The translations under genes were made by a program, and so were the position numbers. 22,162 nt of DNA from an uncultured Oscillospiraceae bacterium (GTDB taxonomy: Bacteria > Bacillota > Clostridia > Oscillospirales > Ruminococcaceae). Shown here piece after piece: positions 1 through 8,180 of this stretch; the stretch's first letter is position 1; every line of letters begins with the position of its first letter. Under the pieces are notes generated by a model. That model was given only the letters and a program-made list of their open reading frames with translations. It was not told the origin of the DNA and did not search any database. The stretch lies in assembly GCA_910589145.1 (NCBI GenBank), contig CAJUSD010000043.1, forward strand, positions 1-22,162, in the 5' to 3' direction.

Positions 1-153
1 CTCCCTTTGAATTTTTCTTCCACAAATCTTTGCACTTAACTTGACAATTCGCAGAATTAAAAATAGTGTCGGCTCTCATTCCCTTCCCCTTAATAAAACA
101 GTATGTTTCCTTAAACTAATATTCATATTTTTCTAAAAGAAATGAGATAAATG

Positions 154-182
154 TTGTAGACTTTCTGAAATAAATGTACTAT
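154..182 (+). promoter_or_regulatory. Probable promoter of the hybrid kinase gene
   Basis: TTGTAG at 154-159 and TACTAT at 177-182 are separated by 17 bases, a fair sigma-A-type match, and lie about 65 bases before the chosen start codon. A second, weaker candidate is TTGACA at 41-46 with a poor -10 (TAGTGT) 17 bases on. Bases 1-153 hold no gene that I can see. Confidence 0.4.
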
Positions 183-247
183 ACTTATTATCATATGGGT
201 TCAAAACCAAAATGAAAATGCAACGTCTTTTGGAGAGGGGTTATTTC

Positions 248-3200
248 ATGCGCGAAAGGAAAAAAACAACACAAGGCATTGCTGTTTTGATGCTTTTAAT
301 TACAATTATCTTACTTTTCTATTGGTATTCGACAGAAAATAGTAAGAGAATAGAGAGGCAAAATTTAAATTATGCATCGGATACAGCGAATCAAACGGTT
401 GTACATATTGATATTGAATTGCGGAATGCGTTAAACCGTGTTAATACTTATGCCTACTTTTTGGGGGAAAGCTTATCAGAGCCGTCCGTGAAAGAGGATG
501 CTTTGCGCGATATGGAGCAAAATGCATTGTTCGATTCCTTCCGATATACAGACGCATCAGGCAAAACCATATCCTCTGACGGGCGTTCCGCTGACTCCTC
601 TGATCTGGACTATTATATTAATGGGATGAAGGGGGAAAGCGGTATATCCGTTGTACTGGATTCCCGCTTATCCAATGATACTGTTGTAGGATTTTATTCG
701 CCTGTATTATTTCATGATGAAATTATTGGAGTGCTGCGCGGCGTATATTCAGCAGACAAATTTTTACAGAGCCTATTGACAGTCAATTATTTCGGTGAAA
801 CTGCCGACGCCTTTCTCTGCTTACAGGATGGGACGATGATTGCAAGTTCAAATGGCCAGAAATCGGATTCCCATGTGTTGGAGTATTTGTTCCAAACCGG
901 AATGATAGACCAGAATACAGCAGAAATGGCTAAAGCAATATTCCAAAACGGCGGGGAAGGCAGCTTTATCTGTTCTAGTGGAAGCAAAACAGATAATGTT
1001 TGTGTAATGAGCCTGGAGGAACAGGATTATATCCTGGTACAGACTTTCCCCAAAAGTGTCACTCAAACCATGATCCATAATGCCAACCGCATAGGTATTA
1101 TTTTAGAGATCTTGTTGATTGGAATGTTTATTCTCTACATTCTTTTTATCCTATTTCGGAACAGGAAAGAAAAAAAGCTGCTGGAACAGGAAAATTTGGA
1201 GATGGGTTATGTTATCAGCGGAGTAAACACTCTGTTTTCCCGTTTTATCATGGTGGATTTGGAACAGGATACCTATAGATATCTGGCCGGTACAAAGCCT
1301 GAACGGCCAGACTTTGCTCCTAATGGCAAATATGAGGATTTTTCGGCATATTTATGCTCCTTTTTAACAGAAGACGGCGATCAGGAAAAATTTATGAAGC
1401 GCTTGGAAAGGGATTCCATCATTAAAGTTCTGGGAAAGGATAATATTGAAGTTCGCTATGAACAGCATGTGCAAAAAAATGAAGGTAAAGAATGGGAGCA
1501 TCTGAGCATTGTCTGTTTGGAGAGAAAGGAAGGCAAAGCAAACAAGGTATTGTTCCTGCGCCAGAACATTACAAAGGTTAAAGAACGTGAGCTGAAAATA
1601 CAGGCGGAAATTTCTGTTGCTAACCGTAAGGAAAGACAGTATATTGTAGCTTTGATGGCAGACGCAATCTGTACATATGAGTTTAACCTGACCCGTGATC
1701 TTCTTGAAAAAGATATCCTGCGCGTAGTAGATGGCCAAATTATATCCCTTCTTGATAAGGTGGGGCTGAAGGCTCCCTGTAGCGCAACCGAATGGTTTGA
1801 GGGGTGGAAACAATTTGTATCCCCTGAATCTTTGGATGACTACTGTGAGATCGCCAACGTAGAATATTTGAGAAAAAGTTTTGCAGATGGAGATGCAGAA
1901 GTTACCGTTGAATTTTGGAGCGGGGACGCTTTGGGGAATACTGTCTGTGTCCAGCAATCGTTTATCATGACATGGGACGATGAAACAGAAGATATTATTG
2001 TTATGGTAATTCTCAAGGAGATTACTGGCCAGGTGAAAAAGCAGATGGAGCAAACTCAGACTTTGCGTGACGCATTGGCCCAGGCTCAACATGCAAATAA
2101 CGCTAAAACAACCTTCCTCTCTAATATGTCTCATGATATCCGCACGCCTATGAATGCCATTATTGGTTTTGCTACAATTGCCGCCAGCCATATTGACAAC
2201 AAAGAACAGGTACGGGATTGCCTCCAGAAGGTTCTTTCCTCCAGCAACCACCTTCTGAGTTTGATTAACGATATTTTGGATATGAGCCGGATCGAAAGCG
2301 GTAAAGTTCAAATTAAAGAACAACCTTGTAATATTTCTGAACTTACTCACAATTTGGTTAATATTATTCAGCCCCAGGTAAAGGCAAAACAAATGGAGCT
2401 GTTTATAGATACTTTTGATATTGTCAATGAGGATGTAATTGCTGACTCCCTCAAGCTCAGCCAAGTTTTTGTCAACCTTATGAGTAATGCAGTAAAATAT
2501 ACCCCTGCTGGTGGGACTGTCAGTTTCCGCATTATGCAGAAAACAACTTTCCGCAGAGGATATGGCGATTATGTGTTTACTGTCAAGGACAATGGAATTG
2601 GAATGTCCCCTGAATTTGTAGAACACATTTTTGAGCCCTTTGAACGTGAGGCCAGTACAACCCAAACAGGCATCCAGGGAACAGGACTTGGTATGGCAAT
2701 TACCAAAAATATTGTGGATATGATGGGCGGCACCATTACTGTCAAAAGTGAAAAAGGAAAAGGCAGTGAATTCATTGTTGAAATTAGCCTGAAGCTACAG
2801 GATTTGGAGAAAAACAACATTCAGATTAAAGAATTGGAAGGGTTACGGGCTCTGGTGGTTGATGACGACTTCGACAGCTGCGACAGCGTGAGCAAAATGC
2901 TCAAGCAAATTGGAATGCGCTCTGAATGGACAACTTCTGGCAGAGAGGCTGTTTATAAAGCCAGAAGCGCATATAATGAGGGCGATTCCTATCACACCTA
3001 TATCATCGATTGGCAAATGCCCGAATTAAGCGGTATTGAAACCGCCAGAAGGATCCGCAATATTATTGGAAGCGATGCACCTATTATTATTTTAACGGCT
3101 TATGATTGGTCGGATATTGAGGATGAGGCTAAAATGGCAGGGATTAGTGGGTTCTGTGCAAAGCCGCTCTTTATGTCTGATCTGAAGTCTGCTTTACTGG

Positions 3201-3640
3201 CAGCTAATAATCTTGTAGAAAAAGATGATGCAAAGGCTTCTTGGATGAATTTTAGTTTTGATGGGAAGCGCATTCTGCTGGTTGAGGATAATGAATTAAA
3301 CCGGGAAATTGCCGTGGAGATCTTATCAGAAACCGGTTTTGCTGTTGACACTGCCCCAGATGGTACAGATGCTGTTTCTATGATGACCAAAGTAGAAGAA
3401 AATTATTATGATGCTATTTTAATGGATGTGCAAATGCCGATTATGGATGGATATGAGGCTACAAGGACTATTCGCGCACTCCCAAGAAAAGATGTTTCTA
3501 CCCTGCCTATTATTGCTATGACTGCCAACGCCATGGATGAGGACAAAGAGGCTGCATTGAAAAATGGTATGACAGATCATATTTCCAAACCGATTAATGT
3601 AGATGTATTTATAAGCATCCTTTGTAAGTATCTGAAATAA
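248..3640 (+). CDS. Membrane-bound hybrid sensor histidine kinase with two receiver domains
   Basis: This is an 1,130-residue sensor kinase that would autophosphorylate on histidine and pass the phosphate to its own receiver domains. I start at ATG 248, not the in-frame ATG at 212, because GGAGAGGGG lies just before 248. Order of parts: TM helix about 10-30; an extracytoplasmic sensor region of about 250 residues; TM helix about 281-303; PAS-like cytoplasmic segments; a short coiled linker; HisKA with phospho-acceptor His629 in SHDIRTP; HATPase_c with N box (NLMSNAVKY), DNGIGM and GTGLGMAI; receiver 1 with Asp921 in IIDWQMP; receiver 2 with Asp1060 in LMDVQMP. Both receivers keep the acidic pocket and the lysine (CAKP, SKPI), so both look functional. 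The ligand cannot be told. It has no HPt domain of its own, but a separate HPt gene converges on it. Family assignment is very secure; the sensor domain type is not. Confidence 0.96.
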   Translation: MRERKKTTQGIAVLMLLITIILLFYWYSTENSKRIERQNLNYASDTANQTVVHIDIELRNALNRVNTYAYFLGESLSEPSVKEDALRDMEQNALFDSFRYTDASGKTISSDGRSADSSDLDYYINGMKGESGISVVLDSRLSNDTVVGFYSPVLFHDEIIGVLRGVYSADKFLQSLLTVNYFGETADAFLCLQDGTMIASSNGQKSDSHVLEYLFQTGMIDQNTAEMAKAIFQNGGEGSFICSSGSKTDNVCVMSLEEQDYILVQTFPKSVTQTMIHNANRIGIILEILLIGMFILYILFILFRNRKEKKLLEQENLEMGYVISGVNTLFSRFIMVDLEQDTYRYLAGTKPERPDFAPNGKYEDFSAYLCSFLTEDGDQEKFMKRLERDSIIKVLGKDNIEVRYEQHVQKNEGKEWEHLSIVCLERKEGKANKVLFLRQNITKVKERELKIQAEISVANRKERQYIVALMADAICTYEFNLTRDLLEKDILRVVDGQIISLLDKVGLKAPCSATEWFEGWKQFVSPESLDDYCEIANVEYLRKSFADGDAEVTVEFWSGDALGNTVCVQQSFIMTWDDETEDIIVMVILKEITGQVKKQMEQTQTLRDALAQAQHANNAKTTFLSNMSHDIRTPMNAIIGFATIAASHIDNKEQVRDCLQKVLSSSNHLLSLINDILDMSRIESGKVQIKEQPCNISELTHNLVNIIQPQVKAKQMELFIDTFDIVNEDVIADSLKLSQVFVNLMSNAVKYTPAGGTVSFRIMQKTTFRRGYGDYVFTVKDNGIGMSPEFVEHIFEPFEREASTTQTGIQGTGLGMAITKNIVDMMGGTITVKSEKGKGSEFIVEISLKLQDLEKNNIQIKELEGLRALVVDDDFDSCDSVSKMLKQIGMRSEWTTSGREAVYKARSAYNEGDSYHTYIIDWQMPELSGIETARRIRNIIGSDAPIIILTAYDWSDIEDEAKMAGISGFCAKPLFMSDLKSALLAANNLVEKDDAKASWMNFSFDGKRILLVEDNELNREIAVEILSETGFAVDTAPDGTDAVSMMTKVEENYYDAILMDVQMPIMDGYEATRTIRALPRKDVSTLPIIAMTANAMDEDKEAALKNGMTDHISKPINVDVFISILCKYLK

Positions 3641-3655
3641 ATCAATATGAGTTGA

Positions 3656-3707
3656 AAAGAAAAAAGATTTTATGCGCTGTGTTAAGTGCATAAAATCTTT
3701 TTTCTTT
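3656..3707 (+). terminator. Terminator of the hybrid kinase gene
   Basis: A perfect 20-bp inverted repeat (3656-3675 with 3688-3707, 12-base loop) starts 15 bases after the kinase stop codon. The arms run from A-rich to T-rich, so the structure can end transcription from both sides. Confidence 0.88.
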
Positions 3708-3745
3708 GATAGAAGTTACGACGATTTTAAAATGAGGACAACGCC

Positions 3746-3780
3746 AAAAAAGGTTGCCGTCCTACGGACAACAACCCTTT
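3746..3780 (-). terminator. Terminator of the HPt gene
   Basis: Read on the minus strand, GGTTGTTGTCC and GGACGGCAACC form an 11-bp stem (two G-U pairs, 3-base loop) followed by six T residues. It lies about 30 bases past the HPt stop codon. Confidence 0.75.
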
Positions 3781-3809
3781 CCCTGCAAAAATATAATAGG
3801 TAAATACTC

Positions 3810-4175
3810 TTAGCCTTCTGCCTGCAATGCACGAACAGCATCAACAGTAATTTGATAATCCTTTTCTACTGTTTGCACAAGTTCAGGCAAACTTTCCATA
3901 TCTATTGTTTCGGAACGCAGTGTTTCCGCCAAAAGGTTAATAGAAGTATACAACCTAGTAAAACTTAAATTCTGACAGATACCCTTAATGGTATGGGCAG
4001 CCCGGAAAGCTTCTTTATAATCTTTTTCCTTCAAGGATTTCTCCAAAAGATCATAGCTGGGATCTTCCAGGAATTTCAGAACAAATTTTTTGATAATTCT
4101 CTCATTTTTATTCAGACGGTTAAAAACCGTTTGGTAATCGCCTTCCAAAGCATTGTAACATGTTTCTAGGCTCAT
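3810..4175 (-). CDS. Stand-alone HPt (histidine phosphotransfer) protein
   Basis: This 121-residue protein is essentially one HPt four-helix bundle, which carries phosphate between receiver domains. The signature AAHTIKGICQNL puts the phospho-acceptor at His61, with the basic and small residues expected right after it. AGGAGG on the minus strand precedes the ATG. The gene converges on the hybrid kinase, which has two receiver domains but no HPt domain, so the two likely work as a relay (inference). It has its own promoter and terminator and can be expressed independently. The final response regulator is not in this window. No catalytic kinase residues are present. Confidence 0.9.
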   Translation of the reverse strand: MSLETCYNALEGDYQTVFNRLNKNERIIKKFVLKFLEDPSYDLLEKSLKEKDYKEAFRAAHTIKGICQNLSFTRLYTSINLLAETLRSETIDMESLPELVQTVEKDYQITVDAVRALQAEG

Positions 4176-4278
4176 AGTGCTCTCTCCTCCTTGTCTATTT
4201 TATCCATTTTTCCGCCTTGTTTTGGGATTCCCCATACAAATTATATATTGCCATTTTTTATAACTAATTTCCAACATA

Positions 4279-4307
4279 GTTATAGCATAAATTCAAGTGT
4301 ATGTCAA
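4279..4307 (-). promoter_or_regulatory. Promoter of the HPt gene
   Basis: On the minus strand TTGACA (4302-4307) and TATAAC (4279-4284) are 17 bases apart. The predicted transcript would have a leader of about 100 AT-rich bases before the HPt start codon. Confidence 0.7.
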
Positions 4308-4361
4308 TAACATACTGAAACATCTCAGGGAATTCAATTTTGGAGATTTTGAGGTTGATAT

Positions 4362-4390
4362 TGAAAAACACCCCGCCGGGGTGTTTTTCA
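4362..4390. terminator. Strong symmetric hairpin, bidirectional terminator
   Basis: TGAAAAACACCCC and GGGGTGTTTTTCA form a perfect 13-bp stem with a 3-base loop, A-rich on the left and T-rich on the right. It probably ends minus-strand transcription from the LiaF-like gene before the HPt promoter. The distance from that gene (about 300 bases) is filled by a palindromic repeat. Confidence 0.7.
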
Positions 4391-4424
4391 GGGAAGGCGG
4401 AGAAAAATGCTCTTGCCAAAAGGG

Positions 4425-4552
4425 GTTTCGCGCCTTGCGGGTTCAGTTCAGCTTTGCTGAACTGGCGGCCGGCGGCTCTGAGCAGCTCCGCTGCTCAACC
4501 CTAGACCCCCGCCGCTTTCTAGAAAGCGGCCAAAGTTTTTGATACGGGTTTG
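4425..4552. repeat. Dispersed palindromic intergenic repeat, copy 1 (divergent)
   Basis: This shares the GCGGGTTCAGTTCAGC entry sequence and hairpin layout with copies near 12831 and 17174. Hairpin 1 (4444-4464) has 9-bp arms CAGTTCAGC/GCTGAACTG with loop TTT where the other copies have AAA. Hairpin 2 (4480-4496) has arms GAGCAGC/GCTGCTC where copy 3 has GTGCAGC/GCTGCAC: the bases differ but pairing is kept. A further perfect palindrome, GCCGCTTTCTAGAAAGCGGC, lies at 4511-4530. The short open frames across it are low complexity and have no convincing ribosome binding site. From 4553 to 4689 I see no other feature. Confidence 0.75.
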
Positions 4553-4689
4553 GTTTGTGACTGTCTTTGCTTTGTACCCGCGCCGGAGGTTTTCTGCTTC
4601 TTTTTTGCAATGATTCTGAAAATTGATTTCCGTGGAAACATCTTTATAGTTAAACAACCTGTTCCCAATCCAGATTCCATTAACCCAAA

Positions 4690-5799
4690 CTACATGATTC
4701 TGCAATCTCCAAACAGAGAAATACAACGGACAGTAATCGGCGGCATGGCATTGCTATTCACTAAATTGCGCTTATCCCTACAATCCCCAAATAGGGAAAC
4801 TGGTTTTAATACAATATTAGATACATAAGGGACCTCTACTTTAGAAGATCCAAACAGCGATAACATAGACAAAGTAATAGGCTGGTCATAATCTGCATCT
4901 CTCAGCGTCAGTTTTGCATCGCCAAAAAGGGATATAACCAATCCCCCTGATAAATCCTGATGATTACTGGAAACCTTGCTTTCCCCAAAGAAAGCAATAC
5001 TTTGGGGAAACGAATTGGAAGCGGAAACTCCTCTTTGCGGCCTGGTCCATGGGCTTGGAGTGGGAGTTTTGCGGCTTGGAACCGGGGAAGTGTTCTGCTG
5101 GCGCTGTAAGGTACTCCCGCTATAAATTCTTCTATCTTTCGGGTTTCGGTATGTTCTGTTCGGATCCCAACCCTTTTTAAAGGCTGTATCCGAACTAGAG
5201 GCGCTCTGTGAGCCCGCAGAGCCATTCCAGGAAGCAGTAGGCCGGCTATAAATATTTTTCTTCTGTGGGTCCGACGGCTGTTTAAAGGGCTCGGACTGCG
5301 GTGTTTTTTGGGGCTGTGTTCCATATGATTTATGTGTTTGCCGAGGTTGAGAAGGGAATGGGTCTTTATCTGTATTGGTGGAGGGCGCAGAGGAATTCCC
5401 TCCTAAGCTTTTTTTCTTTTTTTCTCCCAAAAGCAGCGCATCTTTCTTTCTTTGAATCCCTTTAGCAGTAATTTCTACGATTGCCCCCCCTGCAAGAGCA
5501 GCTAAGGCGGTATTAATAGAGGCGCTAATCAGCATACCTGCTGTAATCAGACCATGGGTGTTTGCAAATAACAGAAGCCCGGAGGCCAATAATCCAAGTG
5601 CTGGGCGGGAATAGCCATCTAAAGCAAACATAGTAAGAGCTGGAAAAATTAGCAGAAGCGTCCACCATCCTTCAGCATACAATGAGGCTAAAAAGGGCAG
5701 TGCACCCCATCCAAGAAGGTTAACCCCCAGAAATCCCCCTGCCAATAGGATACAAGCCAGCATACATAGCGTTATAAGCAGTTTACGACGATCAAACAT
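4690..5799 (-). CDS. LiaF-like 4-TM membrane protein with a stacked-repeat C-terminal domain
   Basis: The 369-residue protein has four membrane helices in residues 6-110, a disordered Ser/Pro/Gln/Thr-rich linker of about 150 residues, and a C-terminal domain from about residue 265. That domain repeats a short beta-strand motif: FFGESKV, ISLFGDAKL, LSLFGSSKV, VSLFGDCR, ISLFGDCR. This 4-TM plus GD-repeat plan is that of the YvqF/LiaF family (DUF2154), which in Bacillus restrains the LiaRS cell-envelope stress system. No lia-type kinase or regulator is next to it, so a role in envelope sensing is only suggested. AAAGGAGG precedes the ATG on the minus strand. It follows the aminotransferase gene by 53 bases on the same strand and is probably co-transcribed. 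The long linker is unusual for LiaF. Confidence 0.72.
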   Translation of the reverse strand: MFDRRKLLITLCMLACILLAGGFLGVNLLGWGALPFLASLYAEGWWTLLLIFPALTMFALDGYSRPALGLLASGLLLFANTHGLITAGMLISASINTALAALAGGAIVEITAKGIQRKKDALLLGEKKKKSLGGNSSAPSTNTDKDPFPSQPRQTHKSYGTQPQKTPQSEPFKQPSDPQKKNIYSRPTASWNGSAGSQSASSSDTAFKKGWDPNRTYRNPKDRRIYSGSTLQRQQNTSPVPSRKTPTPSPWTRPQRGVSASNSFPQSIAFFGESKVSSNHQDLSGGLVISLFGDAKLTLRDADYDQPITLSMLSLFGSSKVEVPYVSNIVLKPVSLFGDCRDKRNLVNSNAMPPITVRCISLFGDCRIM

Positions 5800-5852
5800 T
5801 TATTATTTTTGCCTCCTTTCAGGCGGCACAGCCTTTTTTATTTCAAATTGGA

Positions 5853-7043
5853 TCATGAGATCATTTCATAGGTCAGGCGGCCTAAAATTGAAATTCCCTC
5901 TATAATCTGCTCGTCGGTGGGGGTAGAATAATTTAAGCGGAAGGAACTGGAGGGCTGTGATTCATCGGCATTAAAGGCATTTCCAGGAACAACTGCTACA
6001 TGGCGATGCACTGCCTCCTGACAGAACGCCATCATATCAACCCCTTCAGGAAGGGTAGCCAAAAGGAATAATCCTCCCTGCGGACGGGTAATCCGTACTG
6101 ACGGATGGAATTCCTTTTCAATTTCACTAATCATGAGGCGGCATTTGTGTTTGTATACCTTTTGTATTTCAGAAATATGCTTGTCAATATCATAATTATT
6201 TAGGAATTGATTACATATCATCTGAGAAAGGATAGCGGTATGTACATCTGAACATTGTTTTGCCACTGTAATTTTAGAAATTGCGTCTTTATGAGCGCAA
6301 ACATATCCTACACGCAGGCCGGGGGCAAGGATTTTAGAAAAGCTTCCACAATAGATAACCCGTCCCTCTGTATCCAGAGATTTAATTGCAGGAACTGACT
6401 CCCCCTCAAAGCGCAGGTCTCCATAAGGGTTATCTTCCAAAATAATAAAATCATATTTTTTTGCTATTTCCAGAGCAGATTTCCGCTTTTCCAGGCTCAT
6501 AGTCGTTCCTGAGGGATTTTGAAAGTTGGGGATCAGATATAAAATCCGTGTGCGGGGGTTTTCCTTTGCAGCCTTTTCCAATGCTTCCAGATTCAGCCCG
6601 TCTTCTTCCATTGGAACCCCTTCCAATTTCACATGATATGACCGGAAAGCATTGAGCGAGCCAATAAAGCTGGGATTTTCACATAAAAGAACATCCCCTT
6701 CATTGAGCAATACCTTTGCAGACAATTCAATACCCTGCTGGGCCCCTGATACAATAATTAAATCGTCGTAGGGCTGGCCGATAGAATACCTTTGGGAAAT
6801 CCACTTTTTTAATGTTTTACGTAATTTAGGGTAGCCTTCACTGACAGAATACTGTAATGCAGCAATTGGCTCTTTGGAGAGAATGGACGCTGTGATTTCC
6901 TCAACCGCCTTTGTTGGGAAAGCCTCAGGCGCAGGGTTACCTGCTGCAAAGGAAATCATCCCTGGTTCCGATGTAAATTTTAATATTTCACGTATGACCG
7001 ACGGTTTTAACCCGTCAATTTTGTCAGAAAAACAAAAATTCAT
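5853..7043 (-). CDS. PLP-dependent fold-type I aminotransferase (LysN/2-aminoadipate type)
   Basis: This 396-residue enzyme should move amino groups between an amino acid and a 2-oxo acid using pyridoxal phosphate. Visible features: SFAAGNPAPE near the N-terminus; SGAQQGIE in the cofactor phosphate site; NFQNPSG (Asn176); EDNPYGDL (Asp204, Tyr207); and SFSKILAPGLRVGY with the Schiff-base Lys237. A C-terminal FRLNYS supplies the usual arginine for the substrate carboxylate. It is the full length of the free-standing class and lacks the GntR DNA-binding domain of MocR regulators, so it is an enzyme rather than a regulator. The substrate is not certain; 2-aminoadipate, aromatic or branched-chain amino acids are all possible. 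A GGCGGGTG stretch before ATG is a moderate ribosome binding site. Confidence 0.92.
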   Translation of the reverse strand: MNFCFSDKIDGLKPSVIREILKFTSEPGMISFAAGNPAPEAFPTKAVEEITASILSKEPIAALQYSVSEGYPKLRKTLKKWISQRYSIGQPYDDLIIVSGAQQGIELSAKVLLNEGDVLLCENPSFIGSLNAFRSYHVKLEGVPMEEDGLNLEALEKAAKENPRTRILYLIPNFQNPSGTTMSLEKRKSALEIAKKYDFIILEDNPYGDLRFEGESVPAIKSLDTEGRVIYCGSFSKILAPGLRVGYVCAHKDAISKITVAKQCSDVHTAILSQMICNQFLNNYDIDKHISEIQKVYKHKCRLMISEIEKEFHPSVRITRPQGGLFLLATLPEGVDMMAFCQEAVHRHVAVVPGNAFNADESQPSSSFRLNYSTPTDEQIIEGISILGRLTYEMIS

Positions 7044-7193
7044 AAAAATTCACCCGCCTGTTTTCAGTTTTGTGATATTCTTCCTATATACTATATATAT
7101 CCGTGTGTTTCTCCTATTTTACCACAACTTTTTGCCGATTGAAAGAGCAAGATATTTTTCAGGGTAGAAATCATTTTTTTGTTCTGTTTGCCC

Positions 7194-7222
7194 TTGACGC
7201 ATTGCTCTTGTTCCGATACCAT
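7194..7222 (+). promoter_or_regulatory. Promoter of the alarmone synthetase gene
   Basis: TTGACG (7194-7199) and TACCAT (7217-7222) are 17 bases apart and about 50 bases before the start codon. The rest of 7044-7271, between the divergent genes, is AT-rich with no other clear feature. Confidence 0.5.
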
Positions 7223-7271
7223 AGAAGAAGGGACATCATAGACCAGACCAAAAAAGAAAGCAGGGATCCAT

Positions 7272-8045
7272 ATGACGACCTACCTTCCGCCAGACGCGCT
7301 GGATCGTCCGTTTGACCCAAAGGACTTTAATCCTGAAGTCCTTCAAGGCCAATACCAGGAAATCACTAATCTCCTGCTGGCCAGCCACTGTGGAATCAAA
7401 GCAATTAAAACAAAACTAGAAATCTTAAGCGATGAAATGCAGCTCCAGGATCGGCGCAACCCGATTGAATACATTCGCAGCCGCATCAAATCTTTTGACA
7501 GCATTGTAGGGAAGCTTCAGCGCAGGGGGCTTCCGGTTACTGTTGAAGCCGCCAGAAGGGAACTGTTCGATATTGCCGGGGTGCGCGTGATCTGCGCCTT
7601 TGTGGACGACATTTACCGGATTGCCAATATGCTGGCTGCACAAAATGATGTTAAACTATTGATTGTTAAGGATTATATTCGTAACCCGAAGCCCAGCGGC
7701 TATCGGAGCTATCATATGATCGTTGAGGTTCCGGTTTATTTTTCAAATCACTCTGAACAGGTGCGTGTGGAAGTTCAAATTCGTACTATTGCTATGGATT
7801 TTTGGGCGACCTTGGAACATCAGTTGAATTATAAACGTGATGTGGACATAGATGGGGAAATTGCAAAAAAATTGCGTTCCTGTGCTGATTCCATAGCGAA
7901 TACCGATAGGGAAATGCAAGTGATTCGGGATATGGTGGATCAGCTGGATTCATCTGCAGACGCAGTTAATCCCATGAAAGTTATGGCGCATGTGGCCAAT
8001 ATTGTTGGAGCATCAGGAATAGATCAGATGGGCAGAAGTAAATAA
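7272..8045 (+). CDS. Small alarmone synthetase, RelQ/YjbM type, (p)ppGpp synthetase
   Basis: This 257-residue cytoplasmic enzyme should transfer pyrophosphate from ATP to GDP or GTP, making the stringent-response alarmone. It contains one RelA/SpoT synthetase domain: DIAGVRVICAF (100-110), KDYIRNPKPSGYRSYH (133-148), and VEVQIRTIAMDFWATLEHQLNYK (166-188), which holds the conserved catalytic and GTP-binding residues. There is no HD hydrolase domain before it and no TGS or ACT domain after it, so it is a synthetase only, somewhat longer than Bacillus YjbM because of N- and C-terminal extensions. The ribosome binding site is weak (CAGGGAT). It is read divergently from the aminotransferase and is followed by an aldo/keto reductase after 135 bases. 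Confidence 0.93.
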   Translation: MTTYLPPDALDRPFDPKDFNPEVLQGQYQEITNLLLASHCGIKAIKTKLEILSDEMQLQDRRNPIEYIRSRIKSFDSIVGKLQRRGLPVTVEAARRELFDIAGVRVICAFVDDIYRIANMLAAQNDVKLLIVKDYIRNPKPSGYRSYHMIVEVPVYFSNHSEQVRVEVQIRTIAMDFWATLEHQLNYKRDVDIDGEIAKKLRSCADSIANTDREMQVIRDMVDQLDSSADAVNPMKVMAHVANIVGASGIDQMGRSK

Positions 8046-8180
8046 AAAGTTCCCAGGCTGCCAGTTCAGGCAAACGTGAAAGCTGTGTTTCCAATTTCAG
8101 GGACAGAGTAGGAATGTTTTCCTGTAAATTCACACTTACGGGATTGAACCATAAAATAAAAGAAAAAAGGAGCGGGAAAC

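Noticed and set aside
1364..2665. 433-residue open frame on the minus strand
   Set aside because: It lies entirely inside the hybrid kinase on the opposite strand, whose domains are clear in the other frame; no family motif is seen in it.
4297..4542. 81-residue plus-strand open frame
   Set aside because: It crosses a terminator and a palindromic repeat; no ribosome binding site and no family resemblance.
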